64,000 nucleotides of DNA from positions 62,001 through 126,000 of the forward strand of contig JAZKGQ010000003.1 in NCBI GenBank assembly GCA_040385825.1, in the 5' to 3' direction. Every line of letters starts with the position of its first letter. Position 1 is the first letter of the stretch. Shown here in pieces: positions 31,083 through 38,431 of this stretch. The notes below the pieces were generated by a model. That model saw nothing but the letters and a program-made list of their open reading frames with translations. It was not told the origin of the DNA and ran no database searches. The position numbers were made by a program, and so were the translations under genes. The DNA is from JANNNF01 sp040385825. Lineage in GTDB: Bacteria > Pseudomonadota > Alphaproteobacteria > Rhodobacterales > Rhodobacteraceae.

Positions 31083-31661
31083 ATGTTCCGTTTCGCCCCT
31101 GTTGCCCTTGGTCTGGCCCTTTTGGCTGCCCCCGCCTTTGCCGCCCCCGAAAAATACACGCTGGACCCCAGCCACAGCCAGATCGTGTTCACCTTCAATC
31201 ACCTGGGCTTTTCGACCATGACCAGCATGTTCTCGGGGTTTGAGGGCGAGATCATGTTCGACCAGGCCGATCCTGCCGCATCTTCGGTGTCGGTGGCCTT
31301 TCCGGTCAAGACCATGCTGACCGGCTGGGAAGCCCGGTTTGAGCATTTCATGTCGCCCGATTTCTTTGATGCCGCCGATGACGAGATGGTCAGCTTTGCC
31401 TCGACAGGCATCGAGGTCACGGGCGAGAAAACCGCAAAGATCACCGGGGATCTGACGCTGAATGGCGTGACCAAGCCGGTGGTTCTGGATGCGGTGCTGA
31501 ATCAGGCGGGCGAACATCCGATTGAAAAGAAGCCCTGGGCAGGCTTTTCCGCCACGACGACGCTGTTGCGGTCGGACTACAATCTGGGCGCCTTCACGCC
31601 GTTCATCGCCGACGAGATCCCGGTGTCAATCTCGATCGAGGCCATGAAGGCGGCCGAATAA
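31083..31661 (+). CDS. YceI family periplasmic protein
   Basis: Lipocalin-like polyisoprenoid-binding family; 192 residues with a signal peptide (about 1-20, ending APAFA-A), then YTLDPSHSQIVFTFNHLGFSTM and KITGDLTLNGVTKPVVLDA, the family core. Role in the periplasm is not settled for the family. It is convergent with a gene that carries a second YceI domain fused to cytochrome b561, separated by a strong terminator. Confidence 0.93.
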   Translation: MFRFAPVALGLALLAAPAFAAPEKYTLDPSHSQIVFTFNHLGFSTMTSMFSGFEGEIMFDQADPAASSVSVAFPVKTMLTGWEARFEHFMSPDFFDAADDEMVSFASTGIEVTGEKTAKITGDLTLNGVTKPVVLDAVLNQAGEHPIEKKPWAGFSATTTLLRSDYNLGAFTPFIADEIPVSISIEAMKAAE

Positions 31662-31684
31662 GCAACCTTTCCTTGGAGCATATG

Positions 31685-31715
31685 AAAGGCCGCCGGTGCG
31701 ATCCGGCGGCCTTTT
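31685..31715. terminator. Bidirectional intrinsic terminator
   Basis: AAAGGCCGCCGG pairs with CCGGCGGCCTTT around TGCGAT, with T on the plus side (TTTT) and, on the minus side, TTT after the stem. It serves the yceI gene and the convergent b561-YceI gene. Confidence 0.85.
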
Positions 31716-31733
31716 GGTATCGCGGCGCGACTT

Positions 31734-32924
31734 TTACCTGCGCGTCGCCTTGAGGTTCACGGTGACCGCCGCAGTGAAGCCGATGGTCGTCTCGTCGGAA
31801 TAGGCGGCCCCCATGCCATAATCGCGGCGGTCAAGGCTGGTGCTGCCCTGCATGGTGGCCGTGTCGCCATCGATAGTCAGGGTAAAGGGCAGGCTGACTT
31901 CCTTAGAGGCCCCACGCAGCGCGAGGGTGCCCCTGGCGACATAGCCCGCCGGATCGGGCAGGATATCGGCGGTGAAGGTGGCGGTGGGATAGGTTGCCAC
32001 ATCGAAGAAATCTGCCGCCTTGGCCTGATCGGTGACCGACCCCAGAGTCAGCGAGGTGGTGTCGATGCTGACCGTCACCGTGCCGTGCCTGCCATCAATC
32101 GCGGTTTCGTCAAACACGATGTCGGCGGTCCAGTTGGCAAAGCTGCCGTCCACCTTTGCGCCCATCTGCTGAATGGAAAAGCCGAGCGTGCCGGTCGTCA
32201 CCTGCCAGTTGCCAGTGGCTGCGGCGGCGGTGGCTTGGGCCGGTGCGGGTTCGGCTTCGGGCAGGTTCTGGGCGGCAAACACCGCGCCTGCGGCATAGAT
32301 CGCCACCGCAGCCAGCAGGGGGGCCTTGCTGTGGGGCGCGTGTTTCACCACCTTGGGGGCCTGCGTGCCGCGCGTCATGCGGCGCAGGGTGGCGTCGCGG
32401 TCGATGACATGGTGCTTCAGCGCGCCTGCCACATGCAGCAGGATCGACACAATCAGCAGTCTGGAAAACAGCCAGTGCGCGGCGCTGGCAACTTCGGCTA
32501 CCGCCTCGGATTGCGGCACGAAAGGCAGGGACTGGCCGAAGGGCCACAGGATCGGAGCAAAGCCGGTGACGGCGGAATGGTAGATCCATCCCGACAGCGG
32601 CATCGCAACCAGCGAGATGTAAAGCATCCAGTGCACGAGATCGGCCAGCAGGTTTTCCACCCGCCGTTCGGGGTGCAGCGACACCGGGCGCGGCTGGGTC
32701 AGCGCCCAGAGGATGCGGACCAGCGCCACCAGAAAGGCCGCAACGCCGATGGTCTTGTGGATGGAAAACAGCTGCGCCTTGGTGGCCAGGGCTTCGGCGG
32801 TGTCATAGGGCAGGTCGCTTGCGATCAGGCCAAGGGGGATGGCGGTCAGGATCAGCAGGGCGGTCAGCCAGTGCAGGGTGCGGGCAACCGCGCCGAAACT
32901 TTGCGGAGTGTTGTGGGCAGGCAT
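31734..32924 (-). CDS. Cytochrome b561 domain fused to YceI domain
   Basis: In 396 residues: a four-helix cytochrome b561 domain (about 10-185; heme ligand candidates in RTLHWL, SIHKTIG, LVHWMLY and LLHVAGALKHH), a fifth hydrophobic segment near 200-220, an Ala/Pro linker, and a periplasmic YceI domain (about 235-395, GTLGFSIQQMGAKVDGSFANW). It probably moves electrons between the quinone pool and a periplasmic partner. AAAGGTGA precedes the ATG. Convergent with the free-standing yceI. Confidence 0.92.
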   Translation of the reverse strand: MPAHNTPQSFGAVARTLHWLTALLILTAIPLGLIASDLPYDTAEALATKAQLFSIHKTIGVAAFLVALVRILWALTQPRPVSLHPERRVENLLADLVHWMLYISLVAMPLSGWIYHSAVTGFAPILWPFGQSLPFVPQSEAVAEVASAAHWLFSRLLIVSILLHVAGALKHHVIDRDATLRRMTRGTQAPKVVKHAPHSKAPLLAAVAIYAAGAVFAAQNLPEAEPAPAQATAAAATGNWQVTTGTLGFSIQQMGAKVDGSFANWTADIVFDETAIDGRHGTVTVSIDTTSLTLGSVTDQAKAADFFDVATYPTATFTADILPDPAGYVARGTLALRGASKEVSLPFTLTIDGDTATMQGSTSLDRRDYGMGAAYSDETTIGFTAAVTVNLKATRR

Positions 32925-32997
32925 CTGTCACCTTTCGATTGGGGTGCGCCCACCCTAGCAGAGCCTGCGAAAACCGGGAGGCCCCAGGCTGCACAGT

Positions 32998-33030
32998 GTC
33001 TGTGCAGCGTCTGTGCTGCGTCTGTGCTGC
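32998..33030 (+). repeat. Three tandem 11-bp repeats
   Basis: GTCTGTGCAGC, GTCTGTGCTGC, GTCTGTGCTGC in direct succession in the gap between the b561-YceI gene and fabD. Confidence 0.8.
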
Positions 33031-33108
33031 GCGCGGCGATACGCGGCATCATTGCGAAACCGGCGCATGGCGTCTATTGCAGAGGCGAAGTTGATCTTGG
33101 GAGGGACC

Positions 33109-34047
33109 ATGACCCGCGCATTCGTATTCCCCGGACAGGGGGCGCAGACCATTGGCATGGGGCGGGCGCTGGCCGACGCCTATCCGGCTGCCAGGGCGGT
33201 GTTCGCCGAAGTGGACGCGGCCTTGGGCGAGGCGCTGTCGGCGCTGATCTGGGAAGGCGACATTGCCGCCCTGACCCTGACCGAAAACGCGCAGCCTGCG
33301 TTGATGGCGACATCGATGGCGGCGATGGCGGCGTTGCAGGCCGAAGGGATCGGGATTTACCACGCGGATTTCGTGGCGGGCCATTCACTGGGCGAATATT
33401 CCGCGCTCTGTGCGGCGGGGGCGTTGAGCCTGTCGGACACCGCCCGTCTGCTGCGTATCCGGGGCCGCGCGATGCAGCAGGCGGTGCCGGTGGGCGTGGG
33501 GGCGATGGCGGCCCTGCTGGGGCTGGATCTTGCGGCGGCCACCGCCGTTGCGGCAGAGGCCGCACAGGGCGAGGTCTGTCAGGCGGCCAATGACAATGAT
33601 CCGGCACAGGTGGTGATTTCGGGCCACAAGGGCGCGGTGGAACGCGCGCTGGAGATTGCCAAGGCGCATGGGGCCAAGCGGGCCTTGCTGTTGCCGGTAT
33701 CCGCCCCGTTCCACTGTGTGCTGATGCAGCCTGCGGCGGCGGTGATGTCGGATGCGCTGGCGGCGGTGGTGATCGAGCGGCCGCTGGTGCCGGTGGTGGT
33801 GAACGTGCGCGCCGAGGCCGTGACCGAACCAGACCGCATCCGCGATCTGCTGGTGGCGCAGATCACCGGGGCAGTCCGCTGGCGTGAGTCGGTGTTGTGG
33901 ATGGAACGCGCCGGGGTGGTGGAGTTCTGGGAGATCGGGGCTGGCAAGGCCTTGTCCGGCATGATCAAGCGGATCGCCGCCGGGGCTGCGACCCGCGCGA
34001 TCGGGACTGCGGAAGATGTGGTTGCGGCCAAGGCCGCGGCGGTGTGA
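33109..34047 (+). CDS. fabD: Malonyl-CoA:ACP transacylase FabD
   Basis: Loads malonate onto ACP. In 312 residues it shows the FVFPGQGAQ start, the nucleophile motif GHSLGEYSAL and the late-domain VSAPFHC (catalytic His). The start is ATG 33109 with GGGAGG upstream. First gene of the fabD-fabG-acpP-fabF set; a repeat element separates it from fabG. Confidence 0.97.
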   Translation: MTRAFVFPGQGAQTIGMGRALADAYPAARAVFAEVDAALGEALSALIWEGDIAALTLTENAQPALMATSMAAMAALQAEGIGIYHADFVAGHSLGEYSALCAAGALSLSDTARLLRIRGRAMQQAVPVGVGAMAALLGLDLAAATAVAAEAAQGEVCQAANDNDPAQVVISGHKGAVERALEIAKAHGAKRALLLPVSAPFHCVLMQPAAAVMSDALAAVVIERPLVPVVVNVRAEAVTEPDRIRDLLVAQITGAVRWRESVLWMERAGVVEFWEIGAGKALSGMIKRIAAGAATRAIGTAEDVVAAKAAAV

Positions 34048-34062
34048 TCGGGGCCAGGCGCC

Positions 34063-34139
34063 GGGGGCTGTCTGCCCCCCAGCCTTTCGGTTACTAGAAC
34101 CGATGGCGTGCCCGAAAGGCTACCCCGAGGATATTTGGG
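34063..34139 (+). repeat. REP-like hairpin repeat, copy B (fabD/fabG intergenic)
   Basis: Partner of the element before pyrH. GGGGGC/GCCCCC hairpin (34063-34079), arms AGCCTTTCGG (34081-34090) and CCGAAAGGCT (34112-34121), then GAGGATATTTGGG. Being just after fabD, it may end or stabilise that transcript. Confidence 0.8.
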
Positions 34140-34187
34140 CCAATGTGAAAGCGGCAAGGGCTTGATTGGCGAAAGGGAGATGTTGCG

Positions 34188-34925
34188 ATGTTTGATCTGA
34201 CCGGGAAATGCGCGCTGGTGACGGGGGCTTCGGGCGGGATCGGGGCCGAGGTGGCGCGGGTGTTGCACGGCGCCGGGGCCAGCGTGGGCCTGTCCGGCAC
34301 GCGGGTCGAGCCGTTGGAGGCTTTGGCGGCGGAGCTTGGGGGACGGGCCTTTGTGCTGCCCTGCAATCTGTCGGTGGCGGCAGAGGTGGATCAGTTGATC
34401 AAGGCCGCGACCGATGCGATGGGATCGGTGGATATTCTGGTCAACAATGCAGGCATCACCCGCGATCAGTTGATGATGCGGATGGGGGATGCCGATTGGG
34501 CCGATGTGATCGAGGTCAACCTGACCTCGACCTTCCGGCTGATGCGGGGGGCGTTGCGCGGCATGATGAAGGCCCGTTGGGGCCGGATCATCAACATCAC
34601 CTCGGTCGTGGGGCAGGCGGGCAATCCGGGGCAGGCGAACTATGCCGCGGCCAAGGCCGGGGTGGCGGGCATGTCCAAGTCCCTTGCGCAGGAAGTGGCG
34701 AGCCGGGGCATCACGGTCAACTGCGTGGCGCCGGGTCTGGTCGCCACGCCGATGACCGAAAAGCTGAACGACGAGCAGCGCGCCAAGATCTTGCAGGGGG
34801 TTCCCGTCGGCCGGATGGGCACGCCGCAGGACATTGCCGCCGGGGTCTTGTATCTGGCAAGCACCGAGGCCGCCTATGTCACCGGGGCCACGCTGGATAT
34901 CAACGGCGGCGGCGACATGCTGTGA
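34188..34925 (+). CDS. fabG: 3-oxoacyl-ACP reductase FabG
   Basis: NADPH-dependent reductase of fatty acid elongation; short-chain dehydrogenase of 245 residues. TGASGGIG cofactor loop near residue 12, NNAGITRDQLMMRM, ITSVVG (catalytic Ser) and NYAAAKAG (Tyr and Lys) are intact. Confidence 0.97.
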   Translation: MFDLTGKCALVTGASGGIGAEVARVLHGAGASVGLSGTRVEPLEALAAELGGRAFVLPCNLSVAAEVDQLIKAATDAMGSVDILVNNAGITRDQLMMRMGDADWADVIEVNLTSTFRLMRGALRGMMKARWGRIINITSVVGQAGNPGQANYAAAKAGVAGMSKSLAQEVASRGITVNCVAPGLVATPMTEKLNDEQRAKILQGVPVGRMGTPQDIAAGVLYLASTEAAYVTGATLDINGGGDML

Positions 34926-34939
34926 GGGGTTGAAAGCAT

Positions 34940-34968
34940 TTGCCTTGGGCCTGAGGCCTTGCTATAGG
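34940..34968 (+). promoter_or_regulatory. Candidate promoter for acpP
   Basis: TTGCCT (34940-34945), 17 bases, TATAGG (34963-34968), 78 bases before the acpP ATG. A separate promoter would fit the high demand for ACP. Confidence 0.5.
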
Positions 34969-35045
34969 CGCGCAGGATTGTACCCTTCGGGGTGGATGCA
35001 GGCACGGATCGGGACATTTCCCGAATTGGTAAAAGAGGAACTGAC

Positions 35046-35279
35046 ATGAGCGACATCGCAGACCGCGTAAAGAAGATCGTCGTCGAGCATTTGGGCGTCG
35101 AAGGCGAAAAAGTGACCGAGAATGCCTCGTTCATTGACGATCTGGGCGCGGATTCGCTGGACACCGTGGAACTGGTCATGGCGTTTGAAGAAGAATTCGG
35201 CATCGAGATTCCGGATGACGCCGCCGAAACCATCCAGACCTTTGGCGATGCGGTGAAGTTCATTTCCGAAGCCGCCTGA
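35046..35279 (+). CDS. acpP: Acyl carrier protein
   Basis: 77-residue acidic four-helix protein; the phosphopantetheine site is the Ser of [26 protein letters not shown] lies upstream. An intrinsic terminator-like hairpin follows. Confidence 0.98.
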   Translation: MSDIADRVKKIVVEHLGVEGEKVTENASFIDDLGADSLDTVELVMAFEEEFGIEIPDDAAETIQTFGDAVKFISEAA

Positions 35280-35302
35280 TCTGTCAGGCCGGTCGATCTT
35301 GC

Positions 35303-35331
35303 AAAGGGCGTCCCTGTCGGGGGCGCCCTTT
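35303..35331 (+). terminator. Hairpin after acpP
   Basis: AAAGGGCG (35303-35310) pairs with CGCCCTTT (35324-35331); the T-run is short, so termination may be partial, leaving some read-through into fabF. Confidence 0.6.
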
Positions 35332-35474
35332 GGCATTTCCGGGCGTGGCGGAAGGTCGGGTCTGGGGGATCGTTGCCTGTCGCGGGGTTGCCCGTGTTGC
35401 GAAGGCGGGGGCGCGCGTGTATCACCGGGGCGGTGGCCGCGCAGTGTGGGCCCTGGAACGTCGGAGAAGCCTGT

Positions 35475-36737
35475 ATGCGTCGTGTTGTGGTCACGGGTCT
35501 GGGGATGGTTACGCCGCTGGCGTGCGGAGTGGAGGCGACATGGGCGCGGCTGCTGGCCGGGCAGTCCGGTGCCGGGCCGATCACGCGGTTTGATCCCAGT
35601 GCCGTGGTCACGCAATATGCCTGCGAAATTCCGATGGGCGACGGGACGGATGGCACCTTCAACCCCGACGACTGGATGGAGCCCAAGGACCGCCGCAAGG
35701 TGGATGATTTCATCCTGTACGGGATGGCCGCTGCCGTGCAGGCGGTGCGAGATTCCGGGTGGGAGCCTGCGACCGAGGAAGACCGCTGCCGGACAGGCGT
35801 GATGATCGGGTCGGGGATCGGGGGGTTGACCTCGATTGCGGAAACCGCCGTGCTGATCAAGGAAAAGGGGCCAAAGCGGGTATCGCCGTTCTTCATTCCC
35901 GGCTCGCTGATCAACCTGGTGTCGGGGCAGGTGTCGATCCGCTTTGGCTTCAAGGGGCCGAACCATGCGCCGGTGACGGCCTGCTCGACAGGTGCGCATG
36001 CCATTGGCGATGCGGCGCGGATGATTGCGTTTGACGATGCCGATGTGATGATTGCGGGGGGGGCGGAAAGCCCGATTTCCGAGATCGGCATTGCCGGGTT
36101 CAACGCCTGCAAGGCGCTGTCGACCAAGCGGGCGGATGATCCGACCAAGGCGAGCCGCCCCTATGATGCAGACCGCGACGGGTTTGTGATGGGCGAAGGG
36201 GCCGGGGTGGTGGTGCTGGAGGAATACGAACACGCGGTGGCGCGGGGGGCGCGGATCTATGCCGAGGTGCTGGGCTACGGGATGTCGGGCGATGCCTACC
36301 ACATCACCGCCCCTGCCGAGAATGGTGATGGCGGGTTCCGGTCGATGCAGATGGCGTTGAAGCGGGCGGGTCTGGTGCCGGCCGACATCGACTATATCAA
36401 CGCGCATGGCACCAGCACGATGGCCGACACGATCGAGTTGGGCGCGGTAGAGCGGCTGATGGGTGATGCGGCGGCGGGGGCGACGATGAGTTCGACCAAA
36501 TCCTCGATCGGGCATCTGCTGGGGGCGGCGGGCGCGGTGGAGGCGATTTTCTGTGTGCTGGCGATCCGCGATCAGGTGGCGCCGCCGACGATCAACCTTG
36601 ATACCCCTGCGGTGGAACCCAGGCTGGACCTTGCGCCCAACGTGGCCCGCAAGCGCAAGATTGACGTGGCGCTGTCGAATTCCTTCGGCTTTGGCGGCAC
36701 CAATGCCAGTCTGGTCATCGGCAAGGTGCGCAACTGA
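35475..36737 (+). CDS. fabF: 3-oxoacyl-ACP synthase II FabF
   Basis: Condensing enzyme of chain elongation. In 420 residues it shows VTACSTGAHAIGDA (active-site Cys), NAHGTSTMADT and SIGHLLGAAGA (catalytic His pair), and SFGFGGTNASLV at the end. The start is ATG 35475 with GGAGA upstream. It overlaps mltG by one base. Confidence 0.97.
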   Translation: MRRVVVTGLGMVTPLACGVEATWARLLAGQSGAGPITRFDPSAVVTQYACEIPMGDGTDGTFNPDDWMEPKDRRKVDDFILYGMAAAVQAVRDSGWEPATEEDRCRTGVMIGSGIGGLTSIAETAVLIKEKGPKRVSPFFIPGSLINLVSGQVSIRFGFKGPNHAPVTACSTGAHAIGDAARMIAFDDADVMIAGGAESPISEIGIAGFNACKALSTKRADDPTKASRPYDADRDGFVMGEGAGVVVLEEYEHAVARGARIYAEVLGYGMSGDAYHITAPAENGDGGFRSMQMALKRAGLVPADIDYINAHGTSTMADTIELGAVERLMGDAAAGATMSSTKSSIGHLLGAAGAVEAIFCVLAIRDQVAPPTINLDTPAVEPRLDLAPNVARKRKIDVALSNSFGFGGTNASLVIGKVRN

Positions 36738-37915
36738 TGTGGAAATCTGTCGCCTCTAACGCGCTGACGCTGTTCATCGTGCTGCTGATTGCGGCGGCCG
36801 GGGTTCTGGCCTGGGGGCGCGAGCAATACACCGGGCCGGGGCCGTTGACCGATGCGGTCTGCGTGCGGGTGGAGCGGGGGGCCAGTCTGAGCGCCGTCAG
36901 CCAGTCGCTTGAAAAGCAGGGGGCGGTGACGGATGCGCGGATATTCCGGATCGGGGCGGATTATTCCGACCGGGCGAATGATCTGAAGTTCGGGTCGTAC
37001 CTTGTGCCGCCCGGCGCGTCGATGAGCCAGGTGGTGGAGCTGCTGACGGCGGGCGGGCAGTCGACCTGCGGGCGCGAGGTCAATTTCCGCATCGGAGTGG
37101 CGGTGGCCGATGTGGTGCTGCGCGAGCTGGACCCTGCGACCAACCGCTATGAGGAGGTGGTGAAGTTCGATCCGGCGACCGAAGCCGTGCCCGAGGCCTA
37201 TCTTGCGGTGGCCGAGGCCGATGACATCCGCTGGCGGGTGACGCTGGCGGAAGGGGTGACAAGCTGGCAAGTGGTGGATGCGCTGAAGCGGGCGGATTTC
37301 ATGACGGGCGAGGTGGCGGCGGTGCCGGCCGAGGGCACGCTGGCACCCGACAGCTATGAGGTGGAGCGCGGGGCGGACCGGGCTGCGCTGCTGGCCGACA
37401 TGACGGCGCGGCAGACGGCGGTTCTGGCGGACCTCTGGGCCAGCCGGGCGGAAGGCGTGCCCTATGACACGCCGGAGGAGGCGCTGATCATGGCATCGAT
37501 CGTCGAGAAGGAAACCGGCATTCCCGAGGAGCGCCCGCAGGTGGCATCGGTCTTTGTCAACCGGCTGCGGCAGGGGATGAAGTTGCAGACCGACCCCACG
37601 GTGATTTACGGCGTGACCAAGGGCGAGGGCGTGCTGGGGCGTGGGTTGCGGCAGTCGGAACTGCGGCGCGAAACGCCCTGGAATACCTATGTGATAGACG
37701 GGCTGCCGCCGACCCCGATTGCCAATCCGGGGCGGTTGAGCCTTGAAGCCGCGTTGAACCCGGACAGCACGGATTATCTGTTCTTTGTGGCGGACGGGTC
37801 GGGGGGCCATGCGTTTGCGCGCACTCTGGCAGAGCACAATGAGAACGTGACCAGGTGGCGCGCTTTGGAAGCCGCACAAGGTGAGGCGGGCCAAGGCGGC
37901 GTGCAGGGCGACTGA
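36737..37915 (+). CDS. mltG: Endolytic murein transglycosylase MltG
   Basis: Inner-membrane lytic enzyme that ends glycan strand synthesis. In 392 residues: one N-terminal membrane helix (about 8-27), then the YceG domain with catalytic Glu in IMASIVEKETG and the conserved LQTDPTVIYG and PWNTYVIDGLPPTPI. Translationally coupled to fabF. The next gene on this strand is the first GTA gene, 192 bp downstream. Confidence 0.95.
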   Translation: MWKSVASNALTLFIVLLIAAAGVLAWGREQYTGPGPLTDAVCVRVERGASLSAVSQSLEKQGAVTDARIFRIGADYSDRANDLKFGSYLVPPGASMSQVVELLTAGGQSTCGREVNFRIGVAVADVVLRELDPATNRYEEVVKFDPATEAVPEAYLAVAEADDIRWRVTLAEGVTSWQVVDALKRADFMTGEVAAVPAEGTLAPDSYEVERGADRAALLADMTARQTAVLADLWASRAEGVPYDTPEEALIMASIVEKETGIPEERPQVASVFVNRLRQGMKLQTDPTVIYGVTKGEGVLGRGLRQSELRRETPWNTYVIDGLPPTPIANPGRLSLEAALNPDSTDYLFFVADGSGGHAFARTLAEHNENVTRWRALEAAQGEAGQGGVQGD

Positions 37916-37919
37916 CAGA

Positions 37920-37936
37920 GTTAACGAAACGTTAAC
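37920..37936 (+). promoter_or_regulatory. Perfect CtrA box upstream of the GTA cluster
   Basis: GTTAACGAAACGTTAAC is a palindrome with 7-base arms and an AAA centre, and contains TTAA-N7-TTAA (37921-37935), the full-length CtrA consensus of Caulobacter. It begins 5 bases after the mltG stop and its centre is about 84 bases upstream of the predicted transcription start for the GTA leader. Confidence 0.72.
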
Positions 37937-37976
37937 GCGGCGTACGGCAAGCCATTGATCCGCATGGATTTTTAGC

Positions 37977-38005
37977 TTGACCTTCCGCACGGTCCGATGT
38001 ATACC
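37977..38005 (+). promoter_or_regulatory. Near-consensus sigma70 promoter before the GTA cluster
   Basis: TTGACC (37977-37982), exactly 17 bases, TATACC (38000-38005). Predicted start is near 38012, about 96 bases before the first GTA gene and about 20 bases before an intrinsic terminator. Confidence 0.65.
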
Positions 38006-38012
38006 TTGTGGC

Positions 38013-38090
38013 ATGCTAGAAGAAGTGGGCAAAGCGGCCGGGGGCAACCCCTGGGCCGCTTTTTCATTTCTCTCGTGCGGACAAGCATGA
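38013..38090 (+). other. Possible 25-codon leader ORF spanning the terminator
   Basis: ATG 38013 to TGA 38088-38090 reads MLEEVGKAAGGNPW and continues to 25 residues. The ATG coincides with the predicted transcription start, so it would be a leaderless message; no ribosome site is present. The frame runs through the whole terminator hairpin, so translation could prevent the hairpin from forming. It may be chance; an ORF this short has little statistical weight. Confidence 0.3.
38031..38065 (+). terminator. Intrinsic terminator in the GTA leader
   Basis: AAAGCGGCC pairs with GGCCGCTTT, with GGGG/CCCC extending the stem around a small loop, followed by TTTTTCATTT. It stands between the promoter at 37977 and the first GTA gene at 38108, so it either ends a short leader RNA or attenuates the GTA operon; it also ends read-through from mltG. 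Confidence 0.8.
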
Positions 38091-38107
38091 GGGCTGGGTG
38101 AGCAGGC

Positions 38108-38431
38108 ATGACGGTCAGGTTTACAGAAGGCGAGGCCCCTCCGGTCGATCTGGTGGCGGCGACAGAGCAACTTTACCGGGAAATGGCGGACGAGATGTAC
38201 CGGGCCCTGAGCGGGGTGCGGGCGGGCAGGCATGAGGATGTGAAGCTGGCCATGCAGGCGGCGAAAGATCTGAAAGCGGCGTTCAACCTGGCATTGGAAG
38301 AAAGGAACAAAGTTGAAAAACTTCGCAAACAGGTCGCCGGGGCTGTCGGAACCGGAACTCTCGATCTTGACGCCGCCCGGATTGAGGTCGGGCGCCGCCT
38401 GGCTTGCCTCCGCGACGCCGGACCAGGTTGA
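38108..38431 (+). CDS. orfg1: GTA small terminase-like protein (g1)
   Basis: 107 residues, mostly helical and charged (LYREMADEMYRALSGVRAGRHEDVKLAMQAAKDLKAAF). It corresponds by position and size to RcGTA g1, the terminase small subunit that helps select DNA; in GTAs it has lost sequence specificity, which allows random packaging. The last 119 bp overlap terL in another frame. Confidence 0.85.
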   Translation: MTVRFTEGEAPPVDLVAATEQLYREMADEMYRALSGVRAGRHEDVKLAMQAAKDLKAAFNLALEERNKVEKLRKQVAGAVGTGTLDLDAARIEVGRRLACLRDAGPG

